Source of the DNA: Heligmosomoides polygyrus polygyrus
Lineage: Eukaryota > Nematoda > Chromadorea > Rhabditida > Heligmosomidae
Assembly: GCA_947396885.1 (NCBI GenBank)
Contig: OX377204.1
Span: 51,323,139-51,387,138 of the forward strand
Direction of reading: 5' to 3'
DNA length: 64,000 nucleotides
Shown here piece by piece: positions 24,675 through 35,367 of this stretch (positions are counted from its first letter, which is position 1; the number at the start of each line of letters is the position of its first letter). Both the position numbers and the translations under genes were made by a program. The notes under the pieces were generated by a model. That model was not told the origin of the DNA, searched no databases, and saw only the letters and a list, made by a program, of their open reading frames with translations.

Positions 24675-26191
24675 ATTGTAGCGATGAGACGTCTGGTCCT
24701 CAAGGGGACTAACAAATTCACTGGGCGGCGAGTTCTTCTATGGGAAGGTAGACGGACTGTAGCTTCTCTCACGATTCCTTCAGTGTTAGGATGTAGCTGT
24801 TCAATTCGTCCCATTTTCCAAGAGTGGCGAGGCAATACAGGATCGTGGATAAAGTGGTTTTCGTCTTCACCCAACACAACACTATTTCAGAGTCGGAGAA
24901 GATCTTCACTTAACGTATATCAATAACTGAGCGGATTTCTCTGATCACATCCTCTGTCAATTGCATAGCTAGGGTAATCGCATTCAGCTCCAACTTTGGC
25001 ATTGTTGTTATAACCCTCACAGATGGAAGCCGTTCTCTTGCCATTAAGAGTTCTCTTGAAAGTGCACCCTTAGATACGTGCATGCAGCCATTGACTCCGA
25101 GCTGGCATCGGCGAAGGTTGCCAGAAAGTAGTCGCTACGATCGACAAGGACGAAACGCGGGATACTCTTTTCAAATCCGTCGAAATCGTTGATGATTTTC
25201 TCCCACTGTTTCACTTGACCATCCTACAATCTACTGTTCCAGTCACATTCTTCCTTCCAAAGAGATTGGAGGAATGTCTTCGCAGCTGGGTAAGTGGAGT
25301 CAGCCAACCAAGAGGATCGTATACTGAAGCTACTGCGCTAGCAGCTGTCCGTTTCGACACTTGACCAAAAGTGGCGATTGAACACTTCACTTGAAAGTTA
25401 TCCGTGTATGAATCCCATTTTATTCCTAGCACCTTCGGATGAGGTCCACTTGAGCGATCCTTCTCAGCAATTTTTTTCCATCAGGCTGTGGTTACTTGAC
25501 ACGAATTCTCTTAGATTCATGTGTAAGTCATTGAAGATTTGCTTACACCTGGAATACTTGTGAAGCGCGTCAGGTAGATCTTCGGCCGTCAGAAGGACGT
25601 TGTCCACACAGAAGTTGTCCTTTATTTCCTAAGTCCTTTTTCGTCTGAATACGTGTCGAGGTGGTGGTGGGTATTTGCGCCTAGTAGGAAAGGCGATGTG
25701 ATCAAGCCGAAGATTACTCTTGTAAAACAAAGACTTCTGATGTTGCCTGCTGTTGGTGGATCTTTGCAGTTCCACAACCATAGGCATCTGGTAGCACCGC
25801 GTTCGACTTCGTGCAACCTGACTTGAAAAAACGCTTTCTCGACATCAGATATTATGCCAATGCTTCCGAGCCGGAATCTCAAAAGTATTCCATGCGATTT
25901 TCCACGGAAGGATTACTGGGCCTCTGTGCAAACCTCGGTGAGAGATGGGCATCCTTTATAGTGAGCCGAAGCATCAAAGACTATACTTAGCTTCGTCGTG
26001 GTTTTGTTTGGTGTCAATACAGCTTGATGCGGGAGATAATGGACAACATTTGTCTTTGACTTTTCTCCATTTTCTGGGACGTCCTCCAGGATGTTGAGCT
26101 GCAGCTGTTCTTGAACAACGGCGTCATACTGCTCAAGCAGACCTTCAGGCTTTTGTAGAGGATCCCATACACTGTGGAGGCGACTGACCAT
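24638..26191 (-). pseudogene. BEL/Pao pol pseudogene (RT, RNase H remnant, integrase C-terminal domain)
   Basis: Pol copies the element RNA and integrates the product. The reading starts inside the reverse transcriptase (LPHQAVLTPN and SIVFDASA near 26040-25970). It continues with DVEKAFFQVRLHEVERGA (motif A) near 25840-25790 and the catalytic VDN at 25600-25608. The BEL-typical LGIKWDS...SVYDPLGWLTP region lies near 25430-25290. RNase H is suggested by FADASSESMAACTYLR near 25115 and SDSEIVLCWV near 24890. The sequence then passes directly to the C-terminal domain of BEL integrases (HDPVLPRHSWKMGRIEQLHP, 24850-24790). The zinc-binding and catalytic core of integrase, several hundred residues, is missing, as are protease and the N-terminal RT. 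Many stops and frame changes are present. Confidence 0.8.
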
Positions 26192-26203
26192 TCCGTAGTT
26201 TCT

Positions 26204-26286
26204 TCATGAGTGGCGAAATCTCTGGCATCCTACTCGTCAGCTGGGTTCATTGCGTTCAAAATACTTTCTTCCGGCGCGAGGCAGGT
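26204..26286 (+). repeat. Rep-A copy 1, right part
   Basis: The sequence resumes exactly where the left part stopped. ATGAGTGGCGAAATCTCTGG through TTGCGTT and AAAATACTTTCTTCC matches 52107-52170. Similarity ends at a run of G residues. This is the evidence that everything between 19903 and 26203 arrived later than Rep-A. Confidence 0.8.
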
Positions 26287-26308
26287 CGGGGGCGGGGGGG
26301 GGGGGGGT
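26287..26308. repeat. Poly-G run
   Basis: GGGGGCGGGGGGGGGGGGGG lies at the edge of Rep-A. Similar G or C runs occur at 30991-31011, 44291-44306, 55461-55476 and 56742-56755. Confidence 0.95.
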
Positions 26309-26522
26309 CGCTACCATATAAGGAATATACAATGCTCTGTATTGCACGAAATTAAAATTTTTACACGGCACAGGCGTGCCCTACCACAGTGGTGAACCGA
26401 GATAGGCAATTCCTGATGTAATTGGGCATTAATGTGTCTTCCTAACAACGCAGATAACAACTTAATACGAGGCGACGAAGCACTACTCCTGCTCCATCGC
26501 CGCCACTGGCAAACCTCGCTTA

Positions 26523-26881
26523 GGCCTATGTCATACCTTCGCTCACCCCGAGCGAAGGCGACGAACAGAGCGATGAGCGAAGTCTCTTCGCTAGCGTGCA
26601 GCTAGCGAATAGGCGCGCAGTTAATAGCGTTGTGTGCAGCTGCGTCGTAGCATCGCTACCGATGCTGCCCGACGCTCTGCTCAGCGCAGCGACGCGGTCG
26701 CATCGGTAGCGGTGCCGTATCGCTCGAAAGTATGACACCCCGCTAGCGAGTCTTCGCTAGCGGTGGATCGGACAACTGCTACAGGTGTCTGCCCCTCCAT
26801 ATCGTCTGATACCGTCCCTTCCCCAATTATGTTAGTTGTCCACCGCCTTCGCTAGCGAAGAGCGATGGTATGACATAGGCC
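26523..26881. mobile_element. MITE with TTA duplication (PIF/Harbinger-like)
   Basis: The element begins GGCCTATGTCATACC and ends with the exact reverse complement. It is flanked on both sides by TTA (26520-26522 and 26882-26884). Inverted similarity continues inward in part (CTTCGCTC/GAGCGA) and the interior has many CTTCGCTAGCG and GCATCGGTAGCG palindromes. It is 359 bp with no coding capacity. A 3-bp TTA duplication and GG-starting ends are typical of PIF/Harbinger; no autonomous partner is in the window. Confidence 0.85.
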
Positions 26882-27076
26882 TTACGGATCCCATCCCTCA
26901 CCGCTCTCGCGTCAGCTCTTTCGCACGGCCAGCCTATAGTCCAGCCCAGCAACTTCGAAAGGTCCCAACTTGCTCATTTGTTTCATTTTTCAATTTTGAC
27001 ACCGATATTCGTAATCAGCTTTCTGAACTCCTTCTATCGACTCTACTCTACTTGAAGTTTCATGGGAGGGCGAAAG

Positions 27077-27190
27077 CAGGGTGAGCGGATAGCAAAATTT
27101 TGAGTCCCGGATAACGGATAATTTTGCTCAAAAATTGCTGGATAACGGAAAAACGGATAACGAAAAAACAACAAAAGTAAAACTGGTCTC
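27077..27190. repeat. GGATAACGG repeat segment, left (hAT-like tip)
   Basis: It begins CAGGGTGAGCGGAT and contains several GGATAACGG/ACGGATAACG motifs. A related segment at 32520-32628 has the same motifs in the same orientation and ends ATCCGCTGACCCCTG, the inverse of this tip. The two may be the broken halves of one small hAT-like MITE. Confidence 0.4.
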
Positions 27191-28261
27191 TATGGGATTT
27201 TTAAGAAGCTTCAATAAGAAGAAGCGCTTCTTCATTGCCAACCAAAGCGATGTAGAGTTCGGTCTGCGAGCCAAGCCAAGCTCAACTCCTTCACTAAGTT
27301 CCGCGAACTGCTGTCAAACTTATCGGGGAGGACCAGTAGCATGACCATCAAGCTGTGAAACTGAAACTGTTTTGCAACCTCTATTCGGCAGATGTTCGAT
27401 ATGATAGCCTTATTCATTGTATGAAAAATAAAGGGAGAGCTTCAGAATTTATTCACCTAAGGGCTGTTTTACAGAACAATTTACAATTTTTCATATTTTT
27501 TGCCGTTTGAAACAACTGGGGAGAACGAGACAATAGATGCGTATAACAACATAACCATCTGTATGAAGGCAGTTGAAAGACTCATAAGTCACCCTTGGAG
27601 GGAGAGTATGAGACTCATTCAGCCCTTATTCACACATTTGTCTTCATCTGAGAGCAACTTGCCCGCGTTTCGTCATGCTCCATAGGGGCTTGATGGGTTG
27701 TTTTACTCATCATTCGCCTGGTTTTTTATTTGAATTAAGGCTGTGGCAAATTATAATAGAATGATCCTTGGTTGAGTAACTACTCCGATGCCACCTGACT
27801 TTTCCATGCTAGGAAAAAAGCGGCTGCGCCGAAGCCTCAGCCGGATAAAGTCTGCATAAAAATCTTGGTTCCGCAGCCTGACGAAGACCACTAATCTTGT
27901 TCGATAGTACCCCAATAATTATGAAGAAAAGGGAATTAGATGAATAAAATGCAAGCTTTCTACAGGCTAGCCACTACAAGTCTTTGTGCAGTCCAATTAC
28001 ACATGCAGAGAGATATAAAAACCAGAAAAACGGAAGTAGAAGGTCCCAAAAGGCAATGGTAAGTTAGAATGAGGTCCAATGTTTTGCAACATGCACGAAG
28101 GTCAATCTGATACATTCAGTTGCACTATTCGAATTTTTAATATAGGAGATATAGGAGATCAATACCTTAAAGAAGGTACCACCGATTCCAGCGTACAGAA
28201 AATGCATTGAAAAATCGTTTCTATAAACACACCTCAAAGATTTGCGGAAGTTTCGCTTTCT
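27191..28261. other. Unassigned region
   Basis: This kilobase holds only short open frames without recognisable domains (for example 27500-27685 +). No LINE motifs or inverted repeats were identified. Confidence 0.35.
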
Positions 28262-30965
28262 CCATTCTTCTTCTTCTTCCGCGTTTGTTCCGCTTCGAGG
28301 CGGGTTCCGTTATTCTGGTGTGGTGACGCCACTTTACGCGATCGAATGCTTGATCGGGATGGATACCAGCAACCTTTATCCACATGCAACGTATCAACCA
28401 AAAGCTGCTTCGGCCGCCCTTTAGGCCGTTTTCCGGGCACATCTATTTTAAGGCCGATCTTTCTAACAACGTCACCACTAGCTCGAAGAACGTGACCATA
28501 CCAACGAAGGCGAGCTTCACGTAACGTGTCAGCAATTGGAGCGACACCAAACCTCTGGCGTATTTCATCGTTGCGAATACGGTCCAGACGCGTAACACCA
28601 GCCGCCCAGCGCAGCATTTTTGTTTCCATTACGCTGAGGCGAGTCTCAACCTCCTTGGTGGCAGGCCAGCACTCAGCTCCATACATCGCTACTGGTCGGG
28701 CAATGGCTCTATAAATCTTCGATTTTTTTATGGCGTTCCGGTATCTTCCTGTCGCATAAAACGCCTGTCATCGAGCGCCATTTGGACCACGCTGCGCTCA
28801 CGCGCGAGTTCACCTCGAACGTCAGACTACCATCAGACGCAATTACAGATCCAAGGTACTTGAAATGTGTCGCTCGTACGAGCGCAGTGCCGTCAAGTAC
28901 TCAGATTTTTGACGTTTAGCTTGAGCCCGAACATCGTACCAAGCTTGCGCTTGTCGCTCGAGTTCGCTCTTCTCTTCGCTTGCAGGTATTACGTCATCTG
29001 CATACAGCAGCGTCCAAGGGGTAGGCTTCTGAAGGTCTCTCGAAATGGCATCCATTACGAAAATGAATAGGAGCGGGGAAAACGCAGAGCACTGGTGAAC
29101 ACCGACGGAGACAGGAAACTCCGCCGATGTGCCGGCTGGCGCTCGCACACTCGCTTTGGACCAGAGTAAAGTATGCGCACCCACTCAATAAGCTCTTCGG
29201 GAGCACCGTGCTGCGAGAAAAGCTAGCACCGTGCAGCAGCTTCTGTTTTTCGCGATGTCTCTCTACCAGAAGACGAGCAGCATGTATGGCATCGATGGTG
29301 CCACTGCCCGCTACGAAGCCACATTGATTGGTGGAAAGTTGGACGATATCGCGAATACGCCCATCTACAATTCGCTCGAAGATTTTCATGCTGTGCGAGA
29401 GCAAGCGAATTGGACGGTAATTCGTGCAGTCCGCAGGACTGCCCTTCTTCTTCCATATCGGGATCGTCGTGATTTGCTGCCAACTACCAGGAACCTTCTT
29501 CTCCGCAACCATCTGGTTGAGAAACTTCGTTTGCCACTCAGCAGGATTCAAGCACCTCGAGTTCCATAGTTCGGCCACTATTTCGTCAGGGCCCGTTGCT
29601 TTGCCTGGCTTCATCTTCTTCAAAGCCGCTTCCGTCTCCCCCAGTGATTTTCTGCACAGGACCGTGCGTAGGAGGGGCGCAAGGGATAGGCGGATGGGCA
29701 AACTTTACTGTTGAAATTCTCTCGAAGTAGTCATGCCATCGATCCATAGCGCTCTTGCGGTTCATCAGCAGAGGGCCATTCTCATCGCTTATGCTTAAGA
29801 ACTTTTCGATGTCCTCGCTCTGGCGATGGCGTGCTTTGGCAAGCCGATAAAGTTGTCGTTCACCATCGCGCGTCTCGAGTTTCTCGTTGACATACTCATA
29901 ATGGGAAGCTTTTGCAACGGCAACAGCCTTCTTAGCAGCCTTCTTCGCTTCTTGGTACATACGCCAATTGTCGTCTGTCTTGTTGCTGAGAAAAGCGTGA
30001 TATAGTCTTTTCTTCTCTCTGACTTTTTCTTTGACGTCGCCAGTTCACAGCCGAGTCTGCTTCTCAATCTTACGCCGTTCAGGCTTCGTCATGCCTAGTT
30101 CGGAACGTGCAGCTTGTAGTATCGAATCGGTTGCACGTTTCCATGTCTCCTCAACCGTGGTAACCGTCGGCAACCGAATACGAGCAACAACAGCTGCGTC
30201 CTTCTCTTTCATCCGCCACCACTTGATCCTTGCTGCTCCGCATCGCTCGACCTGCCTCAGCCTCGGAGGGCGAACTTAAGAGTGCAGCGGACGGTGCTGT
30301 GTGGCGACAGTCTCGTACGGCACCACCTTCGCATCTGCAACCAGCTTTCGATCGCAATCTTCACAAGGATGAAGTCGATCTGTGTCTTGGTGCTCCCGCA
30401 ATAGAACGACACCAGATGAGATTCACGCTTTCGAAATACAGTGTTCGCGATGATGAGGTTATGCGAGTCCGCACATTCAAGGATTCGCCACCATCAGCGT
30501 TACGTGCTCTATATACAAAACCGCTTCGACCATCTTGGGCAGTCCACATGATCGTTGAGGTCAACTGCGAAAACGACAGCGTCTTCTGTCGGTACCTCTG
30601 CTGTCTTTTCATCAACCAGGGTCTAAAGCTCATCCTTGGCTCTCTCAGAGCAGCCTGCCTGCGGAGCGTGCGCAGAGAAGAAATGATACATGCGCTGCTC
30701 AGCAGCGACAGCGACCTTCATCAAGCGGGCATTAAAACATTCCACGCTTATAATGGCGTCTCGGAAACGTTCGGAGACGATTACACCAACTCCGCTGGTG
30801 GTCTGGGACAGCCGCACAAAATGGCCCTGAAGCCTCGGCCTATGTCCCTCGACTTACAACAGGACCACCTCGTCTCCTGTACATAAGTCGATTCGTCTTC
30901 GCTCCAGTGCTTCTACCAACTCGCACGAGCGGCCCGTCAGCGTACCCACATTCAGCGTAGCAACT
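28262..30965 (-). mobile_element. RTE-2 LINE, near full-length degenerate copy B
   Basis: On the minus strand the copy runs from endonuclease remnants (about 30965-30370) through linker and reverse transcriptase to a GAA-rich 3' end near 28262-28285. It extends about 650 bp further 5' than copy A. This shows that the family encodes an upstream endonuclease that copy A lacks. Confidence 0.83.
28290..30880 (-). pseudogene. RTE-2 endonuclease-reverse transcriptase pseudogene
   Basis: Endonuclease pieces: SGVGVIVSERFRDAIISVE and SAHAPQAGCSERAKDE at about 30800-30630, then VDLNDHVD near 30560 where the family has a GDFN box, so the catalytic block is altered. The linker holds KEKVREKKRLYHAFLSNKT near 30020. 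Reverse transcriptase: KMKPGKATGPDEIVAELW near 29610, TTIPIWKKKGSPADCTNYRPIRLLSHS near 29480-29400, FVAGSGTIDAIHAARLLVERH near 29310, YADDV near 28995. C-terminal domain: MYGAECWPATKEVETRLSVMETKMLRWAAG near 28680-28600, GKRPKGRPKQ near 28430. A deletion between the HREKQK block (about 29240) and the following GAPEELIEW-type region removes motif A. Several stops and frame changes are present. Confidence 0.85.
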
Positions 30966-30990
30966 TACGGGACTTTCGGACTAGCTCAGT

Positions 30991-31011
30991 TCCCCCCCCC
31001 CCCCCCCCCCC
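30991..31011. repeat. Poly-C run
   Basis: An uninterrupted run of about 20 C residues lies immediately upstream (minus-strand sense) of RTE-2 copy B. Read on the minus strand it is a poly-G leader next to the LINE 5' end. Confidence 0.95.
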
Positions 31012-31547
31012 CGATGCCGTCCTCGCATCAAGGACCCTCGCACACTTCTCACACTCGCCGAGCTCTGCGAGTGCGCGTCGACTCACGCGGACGCCGTAGC
31101 ATTATCTCGGTACTCATTTAACGTCATCAACCATGTGATGTGACGTGGGATCTCCACAGGCCGGCCTGTCACTAGGGCCTGTCGCCTGTAATCGAATATC
31201 CGTGATTAGCTTAGCTCGCAGAAGCGAACAGTTTCCAGTGTAACCACGTGGAGGAACGGACATCGCCACCTTTCGCTTTCTCTATTCATCTGTGTTTTAT
31301 AAATTAAGCCTATACCCATTTTGCTCGCATTCACTACTGCTCAACAGTAGGTGTTTCATGCTTTACAACAGTCTGTCAGTAATAACTAAAATACCATTAC
31401 CGCATGCTACCAAAACACTGGACGCAAAATTCAGATGGGATGCGCCAGGCCCTTCACTTCTGACCGTCAGTAGCGTCAACGAAGCAGCTTGTGTGCATTC
31501 TTGGTTTGCACATGACCTGTATTGGCAAACTCGTGAACAATTCAATC

Positions 31548-32322
31548 CTTACCAGGGAAAGGTCTCAGGCGTAGGTCTGAATGGATAGTACTGCGAGAAT
31601 CGAGATCGAGATCTCAAATAATCTTCCTGGGAGAAGTTTGTGCGAAATCGGTGATTATGACTTTGACGGCCGTAGTCACCCGTATCTACCGCAACATACC
31701 GCAATCGGCCGAAATTTGAAAAACGGATGTCAGATTCGTAATCAGCACCCCAAATAACCCCCATGGGCAAGATTTGGGCAAAGTCGGTGATTATGGCCTC
31801 GACAGCCCTAGTCACACGTACCTGTTGTAGGGTCACTGTTTAACGCTTGCTGAAAAACACAAAACATTGTATAATTCAAAAACTGAGAAAAGTGTGTGAA
31901 GCACAGCTCACAGAAACCTTTATTTGACAATTTAGAGTGAAATAAATGTGTAGGAGATGTGCAAGAAGTAAACTGATCTAGACTGTCAAAACGCACGACT
32001 TTCGCGGCACTACTTTCACCACTCCAGAGGTCGAGGAGAGGTCGAAATTTTTTTTCGCCCAAACCTCGCCCAAGGGGGTTATTTGGGGTGCTACTCACGA
32101 ATCTGACTTCCTTTTTCCAAATTTCGGCCGATTACGGTAGCTTATGGTGGGTACGCGTGATGGTGCAATACTATACCCCCAATTTCGAGGGCCCGTAGCT
32201 CCTTGGGTTCAAGGACTCAGCAAAAACGAACATGTTTTTCAATTACATTATGGGTGGAGATTTTCGCAGTACTATCCATTTCCCGCATTCAGACCTACGC
32301 CTGAGACCCTTCCCTGGTTAAG
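31548..32322. mobile_element. Foldback element, family FB3
   Basis: The ends are inverted repeats. CTTACCAGGGAAAGGTCTCA at 31548 faces its near reverse complement ending CCCTTCCCTGGTTAAG at 32322. Matching continues inward (TAGTACTGCGAG/TCGCAGTACTA, CGGCCGAAATTTG/CAAATTTCGGCCG, AATCAGCACCCCAAATAACCC/GGGTTATTTGGGGTGCT). The loop is AT-rich and non-coding. Part of the arm (ATTCGTAATCAGCACCCCAA) also occurs at 45987-46007 inside the large FB1 copy. No target duplication was found. Confidence 0.7.
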
Positions 32323-32519
32323 TTCCGTGGATGTATGGTATAATTGAACGACCCTGGAAGGATGTAAATTAGACGTCTTTCCAACTACTTCACCTGTGCC
32401 TGAGGTCTGCTAGCCGTTCTGGATTTTTATGTCTTTTATCGTTGCTCGTAATCACTCTTATGATTGTGAAGCTTATACACAGACTATCCAATACCTCCCC
32501 AAACCTAGGTATCAGCTAA

Positions 32520-32628
32520 TTTGTTGCTCGTTATCTGGCCAAAAATTGCCGGATAACGGTCAACAAAACGGACAGACCAAAACTCCCGGAAAACGGATAA
32601 CGGATAACGGTTAATCCGCTGACCCCTG
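32520..32628. repeat. GGATAACGG repeat segment, right (hAT-like tip)
   Basis: It carries ACGGATAACGGATAACGG and ends with ATCCGCTGACCCCTG, the inverse of the tip at 27077. Flanking octamers (GGCGAAAG left, TCGAAACC right) do not match, so a single insertion spanning 27077-32628 is not proven. Confidence 0.4.
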
Positions 32629-32738
32629 TCGAAACCCTTCTTTATTCAGTAATAATACGACTACAAGGATTTTTTATTGTGATATGTTACTGGGAAAGAG
32701 TGGCATGCTGCCTTGTCCGCTTCCTAAATTTGTTAACG

Positions 32739-33702
32739 AAAACATGCAGTCTTGAATTACAGTCATTCTGACAATCCCACCGTCAATGTTTACCGAGGAA
32801 GGTCAAGGCAAGGAATATTATGTATTTCTTAAGCAAAGCAAAGCCGCCTGCTCTCCTCAATGGCCAATTGAACTATGTATTATGAACGTTGTTGTTTTTG
32901 TTTTTATATCGTAACATCCAGATTAAAATAAGGTTACAATGTCAGTATGGCACAATAAAGGATAAAAGGATAAAGGACGGCGTTACTCAATCCTTTCTGG
33001 GATGCGCCAGTGCATTCTACTTCTACGGGATGTCGTGGAGGCGACGTGAATGCGTATTTGGTCATACAATGACTTGCGGTGGCCAGCCGATGAACAAGTC
33101 AGGGTTTTATCCTTTCCATACCAGTCTGGTACCAATTCACCGACCCCGGAGGGATGGAAGGCTTGGTTGGCCTGGGCGGGAAATCCTAACCAGGAACCTG
33201 GTATCGGGTGCACGCGGCAGTCGCGCCTTCTCCGACTGCGCTACACCCGCCCATGGCACAATACCGTGGTCAAAATACACTTTACATCGACAAAATCGGG
33301 TCGAGCAAGCCCGGCAATGCAGGGACACACCCTCCGGATCCGAACCTCTGACCCCTTTTTTTTGCAAGCCCGCCCCCGTATCCACTCAGCCTATGATCGT
33401 GAGCTCGGCACCTCAGTGTTCCACTTCGGTTACTGTAGGCTAACAAGCAATCGCTGTAATTCCGCTGTTGTTCCAGCCCTAAACCTTTCGCAGGATAGAT
33501 TCTAACCACGACATGGCAGTTCCAGACGTCAGTTTGGCTTTATCGGCCCGCACTGAAGTGATACGGTATTTTGCAATTTTTGGCCTACCCAAGTGTCCGC
33601 AGGAAATTTGAAAAGCACTACGGTGCTTCACTTACAGTCCTTTATACCCCCAATTGGTCACTTTTAAAATTGCCACGGGACGCTCATTGACCTCCCTTGT
33701 TA
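32739..33702 (-). mobile_element. FB2 half-element inserted in Rep-B
   Basis: The segment matches one arm of the FB2 foldback at 55448-56766: AAAATAAGGTTA and GTCAGTATGG at 32925-32950. From 33260 to 33702 it runs parallel to 56285-56770 (CGACATGGCAGTTCCAGA, GTCCGCAGGAAATTTGAAAA, AAATTGCCACGGGACG, GACCTCCCTTGTTAGT). A SINE-A copy interrupts it at 32958-33252. On the minus strand near 33350 it carries a tRNA-like A/B-box segment. Confidence 0.7.
32958..33252 (-). mobile_element. tRNA-derived SINE-A, copy 1
   Basis: The insertion is flanked by a perfect 11-bp duplication, ATGGCACAATA, at 32947-32957 and 33253-33263. On the minus strand the head has an A-box-like TAGCGCAGTCGGAG and a degraded B-box, and the 3' end is a CCTTTATCC-type tail. 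The same unit is found at 49174-49441. About 295 bp, no protein. Transcription by RNA polymerase III and mobilisation by a LINE are inferences from this structure. Confidence 0.85.
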
Positions 33703-33935
33703 GTTATTACTACCATTATGGATATATTTATGAAAAATTAAATGGAGTAATGAGTTTTGAGTAATTTCCGTTTCCATGTTTCGTATTCCGGTTTCCGCCC
33801 TTTTTAGCTCCTCCATTCCGTATTCCGTGTTCCGCTTCTCTAAAAGCGTGTAATCATAGACTCCAAATAGATCAGTATTCCTTTGAGAAGCGACCGGTTT
33901 AAAATAGTTCATGTTGGAGTCGAAATGGCCGTACA

Positions 33936-35367
33936 AGCTGCTTCAGTCAGGCCAGCGCACGCGTCTTAGCGTGTTTCTGGGCGACCCTGTTTTAATAAAT
34001 CATCAAGAGCAGCTGCGCCGAAGCGTGCGCGCTTCCTCATAGCATCCAGTAAGTGGAACGCTGCACACTCTCGAAAGAGCTGCCTTTTAATGGTCGCAGT
34101 GGCGCTTGATCGCAGGAGTGAAAATTAGTGTTCAGGACTGAACAGTTGAGGTGCTCAGAACACTGTAACCGTGAGACAACAGAGACGCCATCTAGATCAA
34201 ATTTCGTTCCGCTTTTCTCACCCTGGACAGTTTGAGCGAATGAAGGAAAGACCGCTGTCATCCTCTTATAGGAGACGCTTCATTCTGTGAGCCACTCCAG
34301 CTCATCGGTCTGCTTCTTGCGTTCTTGAGTACCTCTTAACTGGCTTGGCTATGCCCGCCTTTCGAGGAAGAGCATGTTCGTCTGAAGCCAATGCACTATG
34401 CAATGTTCTCTGCCCCAGCAACATTGCTTGAAACTAGGAAGTTCCATAAGCGATCTCGCTCTCCTTTGTTCAAGGAATCTTACTGTTTGTCTTAGGTTTT
34501 ACGAAGATCTGACATCCAACAAATAATAACGCTCCTGCTCACAGTTTTCCTAGAGATTTACACCAATTACTAGGTTGTCGGGAAAGTGCGAAAATGAAAC
34601 AATGCTGAAATTTTCTAAGATTGTCATTGTTTTTCTTGTATATTTATTTATTTATTTATTACACAAAATGTGTGTCATAAATAATAAACAAAACAAATAC
34701 TGTAGATTAAGCCAGACCACATACATGACATATGTTCAGTTTGAGTGTTTTTCGATCCACTCCAGTTTGAAATTGGATAAATTGAGATCGTTGTAAGTTC
34801 ATTGCCTGGCTCATTGTTAATGAAAAGAGGTTTGTCGAAGAGTAGTCCGCACTTGTTTCTTACAATGGAAAAAAACCTGAAAAGGCTGTTGAAAATAGTA
34901 AAAAGAACATAAAGCGTAGATAAAATTCTTTTCGCGAGGACGTTTTGCATGCGAATTATAAGATGCGCAAAGTCTACGACCTTCTACGTACATGACCCCA
35001 AGGCGGGTCCTGTATCTCAAAGGCCTCTTTAAACTGGTACGCACCTTAGGCGGTAGCATAGAAGGGAGTTGCGCATATTCGCCTTGGGGTCACTGCGGGT
35101 CTTGCACGCACTGCGAGCGGCTGCGTTTCCATTTCGTCGTCCCTTCGAGCTAAGTTTCATTCGTTTTTACATTTATTTCCGCTTGTTTTAGTCTCTCTTC
35201 GTTTTCAGCAGCATACTTATTGTTTGCCTTCCCTGTTTTTCGTTAGAGGGAACTTAGTTCTTCTGATTAGCCTTCGTTTTTCTTGTCGTTGCGCCGCACC
35301 TGATCCTCGTTGCGTGCCATCAATTCGATATTGACTTCGCTTTTGACGTCCTCTGATCTTACTTGCA
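33936..35367. other. Unassigned region leading into the CR1 element
   Basis: No recognisable coding sequence was found up to about 35050. The stretch 35050-35367 immediately precedes CR1 ORF1 and probably includes its 5' untranslated region and internal promoter. The exact 5' boundary of the LINE could not be fixed. Confidence 0.4.

Larger units (their letters stand above)
19903..26203 (-). mobile_element. BEL/Pao (retrovirus-like) element derivative with permuted gene order
   Basis: The block interrupts repeat Rep-A, which is collinear on both sides with the uninterrupted copy near 52105. TCATG flanks it at 19898-19902 and 26204-26208, and similarity of the flanks may extend to about 15 bp. 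Reading on the minus strand it contains reverse transcriptase, part of RNase H, the integrase C-terminal domain, an envelope gene and then gag. In the family the order is gag, protease, RT, RNase H, integrase, env. Protease and the integrase core are absent. All genes carry stops and frame changes. See the separate entries for each part. Confidence 0.8.
32641..33850. repeat. Dispersed repeat Rep-B, copy 1, interrupted
   Basis: The left part (32641-32738) and right part (33703-33850) align with the contiguous copy at 52226-52480. Both include AGTAATAATACGA, ACAAGGATTTTTTA, GGCATGCTGCCTTG/CGCATGCTGCCTTG, ATTACTACCATTA and GAGTAATTTCCGTTTC. The 964 bp between the halves is absent from copy 2, so it is an insertion (foldback FB2 half plus a SINE). 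Confidence 0.78.
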
